From NCBI RefSeq assembly GCF_051521505.1, contig NZ_CP150356.1, positions 5,828,001 through 5,892,000 of the forward strand: 64,000 bases of DNA, given 5' to 3'. The notes beneath the pieces are model-generated. The model did no database searches. It was not told the origin of the DNA and saw only the letters and a program-made list of their open reading frames with translations. This document shows positions 8,389-19,715 of this stretch, piece after piece. Origin of the DNA: Sorangium sp025924095 (GTDB lineage Bacteria > Myxococcota_A > Polyangia > Polyangiales > Polyangiaceae). Each line of letters opens with the position of its first letter. The first letter of the stretch is position 1. Position numbers and translations under genes: made by a program.

Positions 8389-10188
8389 ATGTCAGAGTCG
8401 CTTGCACCCGCATCGAGCGCCAGAGGTCCGTTTCGCGAGAATGGGACGCTGGACGATGAGCGCGGGGCAACGCGGGCGCGCCGTCGGGGCCTGCTCCCCG
8501 CGGTGGCGCTCGCCGCGGGGGCCGCGCTGGCCGCAGGCGCCTGCGGCGGCAGGGTGGTGGTCGACGGGTTCGAGCCCACCGACGGCACCGGCGGCTCCGG
8601 AGCGACCCCGAGCTCCGCCACGCCAGGCTCATCGGGCGTCGGCCAAGGAGGCGACATCGGTGAGGGCGGCGCGCCGCCGATTCCGCCCCTCGTGAAGCAG
8701 GAGTTCGTCGAACTCGTCGCCGGGGAGTCCGTCGCGGTGGTGGTCCCGCCCGGCACCCTCGGCATCACGGCCGTCGCTCAGCTCATGACCTCGCCGCCGA
8801 GCTGGGAGCCGATCGGGATCAAGAGCATCACTGGACCTGACGGCAGGATGCTGGTGACGGACTACTCGATTCCCGGCACCATGGCCCTCTTTTACAACCA
8901 AGGGATCGGCACGGCGGCCGTGCCCCAGACTGGCACGGCTGCAACCGTGCCACTTGTGCCAGGCACCTACTGGATCGCGACCGGCGACGGCAGCTCCGGC
9001 CCCCTGGCGGCGCCGGCGCGCCTCTCGGTGTGGCGCCGTCAGACGCTCGACGGGCGCTTTCACGGCGGGAAGATCGACATCAACGCCTTCATCGCCGGAA
9101 ACGCGATCTCCGAGGAGTACATGCAGCGCGCGCTGCTCGCCGCCTACAGGGGGTTCGTGGGGCTCGACGTGGGCAGCATCACCGTCCATCACATCGGGTC
9201 GGAGTGGGCGAGCGTCGACGAGGAGCGCCTCCCCGGCGTGCTCGAGCAGACGGCCGGCGCCCTCGGCAGGCCGGCGCTCAACGTGATCGCGGTGTCGGAG
9301 TTCCACGGGCGGCTCGCGGGCGCGGCCGGCGCGACGCCCGCCGCACCCGCGGTCGCGGTCGAGCACGGGACCCACCTCAGCGGGATCGTCGTCACGCTCT
9401 TCGAGGACCCCGGGGTCGACACAATCATCCTGCGCCACGAGCTCGGCCATTTCGCCGGGCTGTTCCACACCACCGAGTTCTACGCCGGCTTCGCCGATCC
9501 GCTGGACGACACCTCGCAGTGCGACGACGTGCTCTCGCAGCTCGAGGGCTGCCCCGATTACGACAACATCATGTTTCCGACGGGGGGCGACCTCTCGAGC
9601 ACGATGACGCCGCAGCAGACGACGATCGTGCAGGCGAGCGCGCTCTACCGGGGGATCGTCGAGGACGGCGGCGGCGCGGCGGCTCCGCTCCCGGCCGGCC
9701 CGGGTACGCCGGCGAGCGGAGCGCCCGTGGCGCCGCCGGCCCCGAGCGGGGACGCGCGGGCCGCGGCGCCCGACCGCCGCGCCTGGGGGGCGGCGCTCCC
9801 GCCGCGCGCCGCGATCCTGCTCGGGGGGCACTTCTGCGGGCACAGCGCGGCCGGGGGCGCGGGCTTCTTCGCGCGGCTCGGCGCGGCCGGCGGCGCCGAC
9901 GCCGGCCAGCTGCTCGCGGTCGGCCGCGATGAAGGCGCGCCGGTGCACGCCAGGGCGCGCGCCCTCGCGGCGGCCGGCCGTTCCGCCGCGGCCTCGGCGC
10001 CCTCCGCGCGCGTGGTCGCGGAGCTCCAGGCCATCGCCGCGGACCCGCGCCAGCCGCGGCAGACGCGGCTCGGCGCGATCCAGGGGGTCGCCTCCGCGTC
10101 GCCCGCCGCCGCCCGCGCGCTCGCCGCGCGCCTGCTCGCCGATCCCGATGAGGTGGTCGAGCGGACGGCGATCCGCGCGGCGCGGTGA
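8389..10188 (+). CDS. Secreted lipoprotein zinc metalloprotease (HExxHxxGxxH) with C-terminal helical repeats
   Basis: 599 residues; ATG 8389 follows AAGGAG. A positively charged leader and hydrophobic stretch end in AAGACGG, a plausible lipobox (Cys near residue 51), followed by a Gly/Ser/Thr-rich linker. A beta-rich domain (about 100-210) precedes the peptidase domain, which contains HELGHFAGLFH starting at His350, the extended zinc motif of metzincin-type proteases. A PTGG-containing turn around 390 may take the place of the Met-turn. After an Ala/Pro linker the last 100 residues resemble HEAT-type helical repeats. It probably degrades extracellular protein. It is not obviously co-transcribed with its neighbours. 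Confidence 0.8.
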   Translation: MSESLAPASSARGPFRENGTLDDERGATRARRRGLLPAVALAAGAALAAGACGGRVVVDGFEPTDGTGGSGATPSSATPGSSGVGQGGDIGEGGAPPIPPLVKQEFVELVAGESVAVVVPPGTLGITAVAQLMTSPPSWEPIGIKSITGPDGRMLVTDYSIPGTMALFYNQGIGTAAVPQTGTAATVPLVPGTYWIATGDGSSGPLAAPARLSVWRRQTLDGRFHGGKIDINAFIAGNAISEEYMQRALLAAYRGFVGLDVGSITVHHIGSEWASVDEERLPGVLEQTAGALGRPALNVIAVSEFHGRLAGAAGATPAAPAVAVEHGTHLSGIVVTLFEDPGVDTIILRHELGHFAGLFHTTEFYAGFADPLDDTSQCDDVLSQLEGCPDYDNIMFPTGGDLSSTMTPQQTTIVQASALYRGIVEDGGGAAAPLPAGPGTPASGAPVAPPAPSGDARAAAPDRRAWGAALPPRAAILLGGHFCGHSAAGGAGFFARLGAAGGADAGQLLAVGRDEGAPVHARARALAAAGRSAAASAPSARVVAELQAIAADPRQPRQTRLGAIQGVASASPAAARALAARLLADPDEVVERTAIRAAR

Positions 10189-10245
10189 TCAGCGGTCACG
10201 CGACCCGCGCCGGGGGCCGCGAAGAGCGCGAAATCATGGAACTTC

Positions 10246-11361
10246 TCACCGCGCAGCCGACGTGAGCTGCGCATAGAGCGCGGCGTACTCCGCCATGACC
10301 GTCCGCGTCGCGTAACGGCGCTCGGCGCGCCGACGCGCGGCCTCGCCGAGCTGCGTCCTGAGCGAGGGGTCGTCGCGCAAGGAGCGAAGCACATCCCGCA
10401 ACGCGGCCTCGTCCCTCGGGGCCACCGTGAGGGCCGCGCGGCCGTCTTCGCCCTCGATGACGTCGGGCACGGCGCCGACCGGCGTGACGACGCAGGGCAG
10501 GCCGCTGGCCATGGCCTCGAGCAGCACGTTGGGCAGGCCCTCGCCGTGGCTCGGTAAACAGAAGATGTCCGCGCCGCGGTAGGCCGCGGGCATCGCGTCC
10601 TCCGGCAGCTCGCCGAGCAGGTCCAGGCGGCCCTGCCGCGCGAGCTCCCCGAGCGCCTCGTCCAGGCGACGAGCGTGGCCCGCGGCGCTCCCGGCCGCGC
10701 GGGGCCCCGCGAGCACGAGGGTCAGGCCCTCGACCGCCAGCACGGCCCGCGTGAGCTCGAGGACGCCCTTCTGCGGGGTGACGAGGCCCGCGAAGAGCAC
10801 CCGCAGCGGCCCCCCGGGCGAGCGCGGCGCGGCGGCGGGGCGGAAGCCCTCGGTGTCGACCGGGTTCGGGATCCGGACGACGCGGCCGCCCGGGACCAGG
10901 CCCTGCACGTAATGCCGCAGCTCTTCCGAGAGCGTGACGACGGCGGCGGCGCGGCCGAGCACGGCTCGCACCGCCTGCCGGGCGGGCCACGCAAGGGCGC
11001 GATGCCAGGCGATGATCTGCGACGAGAAATGCAGGTGGAGCATGGCCGGCACACCCGCGCGACGGCACAGCTCCACCGCGAGGCCGTCGCGGGCGGTCGC
11101 CCAGAACAGCGTGGTGCACAGGTGTACGACGTCCGGCCGGCGTCGCGCGAGCAGCCGGTGGAGCTCGGAGAGCGCCTCGCCTGCGCGGACCACGCGCGCA
11201 GGGCGAAGCTTGCTCGTCGGGTCGATGGCGGCGCTGCGGGGCGAGGTGTCGATGACGTCCGCCTCGATGCCCGCCGCCGGCGCCGCGTCGAGGTAGGTCC
11301 GCACCCACCGCGTGAGCCCGCCGGCGGGCGGCGGGAGGGGGCCCCAGAGCGCGACGCGCAT
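10246..11361 (-). CDS. Glycosyltransferase family 4 (GT-B fold)
   Basis: 371 residues. The N-terminus MRVALWGPLPPPAGG is the typical glycine-rich loop of GT4 enzymes. The donor-binding half shows LRVLFAGLVTPQKGVLEL, then DIFCLPSHGEGLPNVLLEAMASGLP, whose E-x7-E pattern binds the nucleotide sugar. It transfers a sugar from a nucleotide donor during synthesis of a surface or exported polysaccharide. It starts 4 bp after the epimerase stop, so both belong to the same minus-strand operon. The specific sugar is unknown. Confidence 0.9.
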   Translation of the reverse strand: MRVALWGPLPPPAGGLTRWVRTYLDAAPAAGIEADVIDTSPRSAAIDPTSKLRPARVVRAGEALSELHRLLARRRPDVVHLCTTLFWATARDGLAVELCRRAGVPAMLHLHFSSQIIAWHRALAWPARQAVRAVLGRAAAVVTLSEELRHYVQGLVPGGRVVRIPNPVDTEGFRPAAAPRSPGGPLRVLFAGLVTPQKGVLELTRAVLAVEGLTLVLAGPRAAGSAAGHARRLDEALGELARQGRLDLLGELPEDAMPAAYRGADIFCLPSHGEGLPNVLLEAMASGLPCVVTPVGAVPDVIEGEDGRAALTVAPRDEAALRDVLRSLRDDPSLRTQLGEAARRRAERRYATRTVMAEYAALYAQLTSAAR

Positions 11362-11365
11362 GGCC

Positions 11366-12382
11366 CTAGAACCGCGCCTCGGCGGCGATCTGGGCCCAGT
11401 GCTCGCGGAACCACGTCACGGTGATCGCGAGCCCCTCGTGCAGGCCCATCCGCGCGTCGAAGCCGAGGACGCGCCGGGCCTTTTCGGTGGCCGCGAGGCG
11501 ACGGCGCTGCGTGTCCCACGCGCGGCGCTCGACGAGCTGGATGCCGGCGCGGTTGCCCGTCATTTCATTGATGGCGCGCGCGAGGTCGAGGATGGTCGTC
11601 TCGCTGCCGGACGCCAGGTTGAACGCCTCGCCCGAGGCGCCGGCCGTGGTGCCAGCCCGGAGCAGCCCGTCGACGATGTCGCCCACGTACGTGAACGAGC
11701 GGGTCTCTTCTCCCGTGCCGGTGATCGGCAGCGGCTCGCCCCGCAACGCCCAGCAGATGAAGTTGGGGATCACGTTGCGGTAGCGGCCAGGGACCTCGCC
11801 CGGACCATACGAGTTGAAGAGGCGGACCCGCACGGTGCTCATCCCTGCCTGCCCCGTGAAATAATTGCAATAGAGCTCGCCGAGCAGCTTGGTGGCCTGG
11901 TAAGGCGTATGCACGTCGAGCGAGACGTAGTCCTCCGGGACGGGCCGCGGCGGATCGCTGCCATAGACCGCGCAGCCGGACGAAGCGAAGACGACGCGCT
12001 GGGCCCCGCTCCGCCGCGCGTGGCGCAGCACCCGCAGCGTGCCGAGGCCGTTGACCTCGAGATCGCGCTCCGGGTTGTCCACCGAGTTCTGGTTCGCGAA
12101 CAGCGCGGCGAGGTGGAAGACGTGAGAGGGCTTGTCCCGGAAGGCCTCCGCGAGCACGTCGTCGTCGACGACGCTCCCCTCCACGAAGCGCACGTCGCTC
12201 CGTGCCCCGATGGACCACCGGGGCGAGGAGGAGAAGTCCTCCACGACGATCACCTCCGCGCCCGCGTCGGCCAGGGCCACGGTGAGGGAGCTGCCTATCG
12301 CGCCCGCGCCCCCGGTCACGACGACCCGCCTGCCCTTGTAATTCTGCCTGATGCCCGACATGTCCTCTGTCGCCTCGCGCAT
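11366..12382 (-). CDS. NAD-dependent epimerase/dehydratase (extended SDR, nucleotide-sugar)
   Basis: 338 residues, ATG 12382 preceded by GAGGAGG. The Rossmann motif GGAGAIG lies at 24-30, the Ser region is FASSGCAVYG, and the catalytic Tyr161-x3-Lys165 sits in PYQATK. RLFNSYGPGE and RSFTYVGDIVDGL are the nucleotide-sugar binding blocks of UDP-glucose 4-epimerase-like enzymes. It likely makes the sugar precursor used by the two flanking glycosyltransferases. GalE-like and dTDP-glucose dehydratase-like activities cannot be separated by eye. Confidence 0.9.
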   Translation of the reverse strand: MREATEDMSGIRQNYKGRRVVVTGGAGAIGSSLTVALADAGAEVIVVEDFSSSPRWSIGARSDVRFVEGSVVDDDVLAEAFRDKPSHVFHLAALFANQNSVDNPERDLEVNGLGTLRVLRHARRSGAQRVVFASSGCAVYGSDPPRPVPEDYVSLDVHTPYQATKLLGELYCNYFTGQAGMSTVRVRLFNSYGPGEVPGRYRNVIPNFICWALRGEPLPITGTGEETRSFTYVGDIVDGLLRAGTTAGASGEAFNLASGSETTILDLARAINEMTGNRAGIQLVERRAWDTQRRRLAATEKARRVLGFDARMGLHEGLAITVTWFREHWAQIAAEARF

Positions 12383-12438
12383 GGAATCCTCCTCATCGCA
12401 ACGCGCCGGTGCGTTGCGTTCTGCCGTTGCCCAGCCCC

Positions 12439-12464
12439 GCGCCGGCGCATTCGCGCGCCGGCGC
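12439..12464. terminator. GC-rich hairpin between glycosyltransferase and epimerase genes
   Basis: Two copies of GCGCCGGCGC are separated by six bases. The hairpin lies in the 95-bp gap between two co-directional genes. No T tract is present, so it may attenuate rather than end transcription, or be incidental in GC-rich DNA. Confidence 0.3.
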
Positions 12465-12477
12465 GCTCATGACACGC

Positions 12478-13695
12478 TCATTGCGCCGCGCGCGCGAAGA
12501 CCTCCTCGTAGCGAGTCACGAGCGCGTCGCGCGTGAACGAGCGAAGGAAATAGCGGCGCCCGGCCTCCCCCATCGCGCGCCGCGCCTCGGGCGTCATGTC
12601 GCGCAGCCGCCGCACCGCGCCCGCGAGCGCCGCAGGATCCTCGGGATCGCAGACGAGGCCCGCCCCGCTGTCCCGGACCAGATCCGCCGAAGCTCCGCCC
12701 GCCCCGACGAGCACCGCCCGGCCCGCGGCCATGTAGGCCGGGATCTTCGAAGGGATCGTGATGTCGAAGCGCGGATCCCGCCGCAGGTGCGAGAGCAGCA
12801 CGTCGGCGAGCGCAAAGAGATGAGGCATGCGCTCGTGCGGCTGCTGGCCGATGAAGACGACGTTCGAGAGGGCGCGCGCCTCCGCCTCGCGCCGGAGCCT
12901 GGGCGCGTCGATCCCGTCTCCCACCATCACGAACCGCACGTCGTCGAGGTCCCGCAGCAGCGCCGCCGCGTCGAGCACGCTGGAGAGCGCCTGGGCGGCG
13001 CCCATGTTGCCCGCGAACAGGACCACGAACCGCCCTGTGAGCCCGTGCGCCGCTGCGAGCTGCGGATCGGGCTCCACCGGCTGGTAGATCCGGTCGTCCG
13101 CCCAGTTCGGTATCACGTGCACCTTGCCTTCAGGGACGCCTTTGCGCGAGAGCGCGCGCACGAGGCCTGGGCTGATCACGATGAGCGACGCGGCTCTCCG
13201 GTACAGGGCGCGGTTCACGCGGTCGATCCCGGCGAGCACGCGCGGGTTGTCGAGCATGCCTGAGGCGGCCGCGGTCTCGGGCCACAGGTCCTGGACCTCG
13301 TACACCCACGGGATCCCGCGGAGCGCGGCGAGCCAGGAGGCCGCGACCGCGAGGCTCGGCGCGGGATTGTGAACCCAGGCAACGTCGGCCCGCCCGGAGA
13401 GCGCGGGGCCGAGCACCGCGGTCGAGGCGGCGAAGCTCGCGTAATTGAGCGTCCGCCGCAGGCGCGACCGGCTGTGGTCGAGGTAGCTCGGGAGCCGTAT
13501 CACCCGGGTGCCGCTCACGTGCTCCACGTCCCAGAGGCGCTGCCGGTACCCCGCGTAGAGGCGGCCGTGCGGGTAGTTCGGGAATGCGGTGATCGACGTC
13601 ACCTCGTGCCCGCGCGCAGCCAGCGCCTCGGCGAGCAGATGCGCCCGCGATATCGGCTCCGGGTGATACGATTGAGATATAAGGAGGATCCTCAC
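12478..13695 (-). CDS. Glycosyltransferase family 4 (WbuB/WcaI-like)
   Basis: 405 residues from a GTG at 13695 with GGAGGA six bases upstream; an ATG 13 codons earlier has no ribosome site. The N-terminal block VRILLISQSYHPEPISRAH and the VYEVQDLWPE motif are characteristic of the WbuB/WcaI group of polysaccharide glycosyltransferases. The donor domain has VVLFAGNMGAAQAL and ADVLLSHLRRDPRFDITIPSK, then YMAAGRAVLVG. It is the first gene of the three-gene sugar cluster transcribed leftward. Function in exopolysaccharide or lipopolysaccharide assembly is inferred from family and neighbours. Confidence 0.9.
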   Translation of the reverse strand: MRILLISQSYHPEPISRAHLLAEALAARGHEVTSITAFPNYPHGRLYAGYRQRLWDVEHVSGTRVIRLPSYLDHSRSRLRRTLNYASFAASTAVLGPALSGRADVAWVHNPAPSLAVAASWLAALRGIPWVYEVQDLWPETAAASGMLDNPRVLAGIDRVNRALYRRAASLIVISPGLVRALSRKGVPEGKVHVIPNWADDRIYQPVEPDPQLAAAHGLTGRFVVLFAGNMGAAQALSSVLDAAALLRDLDDVRFVMVGDGIDAPRLRREAEARALSNVVFIGQQPHERMPHLFALADVLLSHLRRDPRFDITIPSKIPAYMAAGRAVLVGAGGASADLVRDSGAGLVCDPEDPAALAGAVRRLRDMTPEARRAMGEAGRRYFLRSFTRDALVTRYEEVFARAAQ

Positions 13696-13843
13696 CGTGC
13701 GTCCTCCGATGCACGGATGCCTGCCGGCATTCATCCGGAGAACGCGGCGCGCCCTGGCTCATGAGCCCTCGGCCCCCGGAGCGCTCGCGCCTTCGGATTT
13801 TTGCACGCGTCAGCGCTCCCTGGCGCGCTTCTGAAGCGGCGAG

Positions 13844-14668
13844 CTAGCCGGCCTTGGCCCTCGCGGCCATGGAAATGAGGCCTGTCCCGGCGACGGCCCG
13901 CGCGAAGTCCAGGCCCGTCAGCACGCCGCGGAGCCGCCGCCCCTGCACCACGAGCACGCGCCGCGCCTGCGACGCGTGCGCGGCGGCTGCGGCCCGGTGG
14001 AGCGGCGTCCGGGCGTCGAGACAGACCATGGCAGGGCTCATCACGTCCTCGACCGGCGAGTCCGACAGCACGCCGTGCGCGAGCAGCGCCTCGGTCTGGG
14101 TGAACATCCCCACCGGCCAGCCGCCCGGGTCCACCACCACGAGCCCGCTCACCTGCGCCGTCGCTAGGCGGTCGGCGGCCAGCGCGAGCGGCGCTTCGAG
14201 CGGGATCGTGTACGCGGGGGCCGACATGAGCTCGGCGATCGGCGTCGCCTCCCGCGACTCGACGAGGGCCAGGAGGAGATCCTTCGTGCTGAAGACGCCG
14301 GTCAAGGTGGCGTCCTCGCGGACGAAGACGCGGTGGATGCGGTGCTTCAGCAGCACGCTCGCCGCCTGGACGACCAGCGTCGTGCGCCCGACCGTGATGA
14401 TCCCGGGGCGCAGCACGTCACGCGCCGGGACGTCGGGCAAGGTGAACCGCATTCCGCGGCTGTTGGTCTTCGTCTCGAACTGGCCGAGCCGGAGCAGGTC
14501 GGTGCGTGACAGCACCCCTAGCGCGCGCGACGCCGCATCGACGATGGGTACGCAGGAAATTGCGTGCTCGCACAACGAGCGGTGGACCCCGGGCAGGAGG
14601 GTCGTGTCGGGCGCTGTGATGACTTCGCAGGTCATGTAACGCGAGACAGGTGTCGCAAAGCGCATCAT
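13844..14668 (-). CDS. Four-CBS-domain protein
   Basis: 274 residues from ATG 14668 (MMRFATPVSRYMT). Four CBS repeats can be followed: each begins near a short segment like MTCEVITAPDTTL, ARDVLRPGIITVG, IAELMSAPAYTIP or VEDVMSPAMVCLD and ends with a VLSRTDLL / VFSTKDLLLAL / MFTQTEALL / VLTGLDFARAV strand-helix. CBS pairs bind adenosine nucleotides and sense energy state. No enzymatic domain is attached, so it is a stand-alone sensor whose partner is unknown. It lies about 150 bp upstream of the sugar cluster on the same strand. Confidence 0.88.
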   Translation of the reverse strand: MMRFATPVSRYMTCEVITAPDTTLLPGVHRSLCEHAISCVPIVDAASRALGVLSRTDLLRLGQFETKTNSRGMRFTLPDVPARDVLRPGIITVGRTTLVVQAASVLLKHRIHRVFVREDATLTGVFSTKDLLLALVESREATPIAELMSAPAYTIPLEAPLALAADRLATAQVSGLVVVDPGGWPVGMFTQTEALLAHGVLSDSPVEDVMSPAMVCLDARTPLHRAAAAAHASQARRVLVVQGRRLRGVLTGLDFARAVAGTGLISMAARAKAG

Positions 14669-15224
14669 GGGGAGGATTCCTCGAGGACGCCGGCGCGGGT
14701 CTCGGGCAGGCGGCGCGTGAGCGCGCAGCAGACGCGAGCAAGAAGCGATCCGTGACGCGGTAACGTGCGGCCGCGCCCGGTCGCCTCTGAGCGAAAGGCA
14801 TGGCGCAGCGCCGCGCGCGGGCGCCGCAAGCGGGCGCACCGCCGACCGCGCCGGCGCAGGCGTCGCGCGTGGGCGCGCGATCTGCGCCGGGGGGTGTGCG
14901 ACGAGCTGGGCAGTTCCGGGGCGATGAGCCCGAGGTCAGCGCGCCCAGCCGCCGATGTCGCAAAATGCATCACGTGAGGAGCCCTGGAATGTAGCCGCCG
15001 GGGCACGGCCGTAGCGGAACTGGAAAGCCCCCGGGGCGCCTGGCCGCCTGGAGCAGCGCGTTGACCGCGAGCTCCCGGCGGCCAGCGCCCCGGCGACTTG
15101 CCTCAGGCGACCCGCGGCTCAGACGCTGAGCGCAGCGCGGCTCCCTGTCGAGGTCTCGAGAGCGCGCCGCGCCATGGCGCGGGGCCGGAGCTCGCCTTCG
15201 CCTCGCAGCGCCGGCGCGGGGCGA
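14669..15224. other. Intergenic stretch, nothing recognised
   Basis: 556 bp between two minus-strand genes. It is GC-rich, with several chance open frames full of Arg that show no family features. The promoter of the CBS gene and the transcript end of the glycine-rich lipoprotein should lie here, but no clear -35/-10 pair or hairpin with a T tract was seen. Confidence 0.5.
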
Positions 15225-15683
15225 TTACCACCGGGGGCAGCCGCCGCCGTAGCCGCCACCGACGGGGCCGTAGCCGCCACCGCTGAAGCCGCCGCCGTAG
15301 CCGTAGCCGTAGCCGGAGCCATAGCCAGGGCCATAGCCGCTGCTAAACGACGGGCCGAAGCCGCCGGACAACGGTCCCCCCCAGGAGGGGCCGCCGAGAG
15401 AGCCCCCCCAGGAGGGGCTGCCGAAAGAGCCCCCCCAGGGGCTGAGACCGCCGCCCCTGTTCCAGGGGTTGCGCGGCCGGTTGTTCCACCGGTTGCCCCC
15501 CCAGCCGCAGCTCCGCGGGGTCCCATCACCGTACAGCGCCTGCGAGGTCTCCTCGACCTCCACGGCCTCGGCCTCGTCCATGTCGATCTCGTCGGCGCCC
15601 GCCTCGCCCGCCGCGCACCCGGTGGTCAGGGCGGCCATCGCCATCGCAACATGCATCCACCTGCTATTCAACAGCTCAACCAT
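15225..15683 (-). CDS. Glycine/tyrosine-rich repeat lipoprotein
   Basis: 152 residues, ATG 15683 with GGGGAG upstream. The signal peptide ends in LTTGC (lipobox), followed by a very acidic leader (DEIDMDEAEAVEVEE) and TSQAL. The remainder is low complexity: an Asn/Arg/Trp segment, tandem PSWGG(S/P)LGG units (15360-15440), then Gly-Tyr repeats and a final CPRW. Such tails form flexible or aggregating surface layers. No enzyme domain is present. The acidic leader resembles that of other lipoproteins in the window. Confidence 0.75.
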   Translation of the reverse strand: MVELLNSRWMHVAMAMAALTTGCAAGEAGADEIDMDEAEAVEVEETSQALYGDGTPRSCGWGGNRWNNRPRNPWNRGGGLSPWGGSFGSPSWGGSLGGPSWGGPLSGGFGPSFSSGYGPGYGSGYGYGYGGGFSGGGYGPVGGGYGGGCPRW

Positions 15684-16329
15684 TTCTCCCCCTTCCACGA
15701 CCCGCGACATCCGCGGGCCGTCAGGTCAGTCGGATTGAGCAGAGAGCAGCGCTCGTGCCCGAGAGCCGGTGTGCACAGGCTGCCGCCCGAGGGCGCGCGC
15801 AGCGGGCGGGAGGCAGCGACAAACCGACAATCCTAAACAGCGCACAACCTCGCAGTGGAGGAGCGTTCACCCGCGCTGGATCGCTGAGCAGATAAGGCGC
15901 TTCGAGGCGCGCGCAGCGCACAGCAGCTCGCCGCGGCCGGCGCCCTTGAACGACGCGACGACTCGCGCAAAACACGCCTTTCGCGAGCCGCCGGCTTCTC
16001 GGCGCAGGGCGCCTCCACGAGGCGTCTCCGACGATTCGAAGCCTCGCCACCGACACGAGCTGTCAACAGGCGACAACGCCATACCAGCACTCACCATCAT
16101 CGGACGATCCGCGCCTCCCCGCGCGGCGCGCTCAGCCGAATTGCTCTGCGCTCATGTAGGCAAAGGTACTCAACAAGAGCGCTCCGGGCGTGTCGCGACG
16201 TGCGCACCAGAGCACCTGTCGGGCCGACTCCTCGGCGCGCGCCCGCTGGAGAAGCCCATGACATAACGCCCGCCGAACGTGTCGCCGAGAACGCGCGCCG
16301 CGCGGCGGCCCCGAAGGTAAGCTCGACCC
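15684..16329. other. Intergenic stretch, nothing recognised
   Basis: 646 bp between divergently transcribed genes (lipoprotein left, acetyltransferase right). Open frames on both strands are Arg/Ala-rich and lack any family feature. Promoters for both neighbours are expected here, but no clear boxes stand out. Confidence 0.5.
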
Positions 16330-17154
16330 ATGCTTCGCCTCGTCGCGCGCCCTGCGCGCCCCTCCGATTATGACCACTTTGCTCGGCTCTTCGTGGAGCT
16401 CGGGATGGACCACCCGGTCCTGCCTCGCGACCGCTGGGAGAGCGCCCTGGCCAGGGACACCCTGTTCTTCGAGGCGGACGGCGAGGTGGTCGCCTATGCC
16501 TATGTCCAGCCGCTGCGCGGGGTCGGCTACGTGCGGCACGTCGTCGTCGCGCCGCCCCACCGCGGCCGCGGCGTCGGCGTCCAGGTCATGCGCGCCGTCG
16601 CCGCGCACCTCCTCGGCCGCGGCTGCACGCGCTGGTGCCTGAACGTGAAGCCGGACAACACCGCTGCCGTGCGGCTCTACCGGAGCGCCGGAATGGAGCA
16701 CGTCTACGCCATGACCACGTTCCAGCTCGCCTGGGACGCCGCGGCGCGCCTCCCGCGCCCTGCCCGCCCGGTCATCGCCCGCCCGGTCGAGCCGCCCGAC
16801 GACGCCGTCCTGGAGGCGTCGTTCGACCTGCTGCCCGGCCAGATCGCCGAGGCCCGCGGCCGGGGCGGCCTCGTGCTCCTCTGCCTCCTCGACCCCGCCG
16901 CGCCGGGCGCCGCACCGCTGGGGTTCGTCAGCTTCGACCCCTTGCTCCCCGGCGCGTTTCCCTTCCGCGTGGCCGCTCCCGAGCTCGCCGCTCCCCTGCT
17001 CGACGCCATCCGCCCCCACGCCCCGTGCGCCCCCGAGGCCCTCCTCGTCACGGTCGAGGACGACGACGCGCTCGCCGCCGCGCTGCGCGCGGTGGGCGCG
17101 ACAGTGCAGCTGGTCGGCGCGCACTTTCGCGGCGAGATCCCGGAGCCCGGCTGA
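16330..17154 (+). CDS. GNAT family N-acetyltransferase with C-terminal extension
   Basis: 274 residues. The GNAT fold occupies about residues 1-135: HVVVAPPHRGRGVGVQVM contains the acetyl-CoA pyrophosphate loop (R/Q-x-x-G-x-G/A), and NVKPDNTAAVRLYRSAGM is the following motif B. Residues 140-274 form a second alpha/beta segment of similar size that may be a degenerate GNAT repeat. Substrate unknown. It starts a run of plus-strand genes. Confidence 0.87.
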   Translation: MLRLVARPARPSDYDHFARLFVELGMDHPVLPRDRWESALARDTLFFEADGEVVAYAYVQPLRGVGYVRHVVVAPPHRGRGVGVQVMRAVAAHLLGRGCTRWCLNVKPDNTAAVRLYRSAGMEHVYAMTTFQLAWDAAARLPRPARPVIARPVEPPDDAVLEASFDLLPGQIAEARGRGGLVLLCLLDPAAPGAAPLGFVSFDPLLPGAFPFRVAAPELAAPLLDAIRPHAPCAPEALLVTVEDDDALAAALRAVGATVQLVGAHFRGEIPEPG

Positions 17155-17203
17155 GCGCGAAGGCCGCTTGCCCTCGCAGCCACACCGCAGTACCGAGCCG
17201 GCC

Positions 17204-18610
<1,407 letters not shown>

Positions 18611-18738
18611 GCGCGTCCCAGGCCCCCTCGGCCAGAGGCATCCGGCGCGACGCCGGTGGACGGGCATGTAGAAACCCAGCCATTCAGCGCGTGATCGGCC
18701 CCGGCGCGCCGGCGGCCGTCCTGCGAAAAGGAGAGACG

Positions 18739-19611
<873 letters not shown>

Positions 19612-19715
19612 AGCCCGCGGCAGCGCGGTCGCGCCGCGCCGTCGTCAAAGCGGCTTTTCGCCGCCACGGACCCGTTTGACACGGCGGTGCGGCCGATCGA
19701 CCCTGCCGGGCGAAC

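Noticed and set aside
15360..15440. Short repeats that might suggest a CRISPR-like array
   Set aside because: They are in-frame codon repeats of a Gly/Trp-rich protein with no spacers; no CRISPR array is present in the window.
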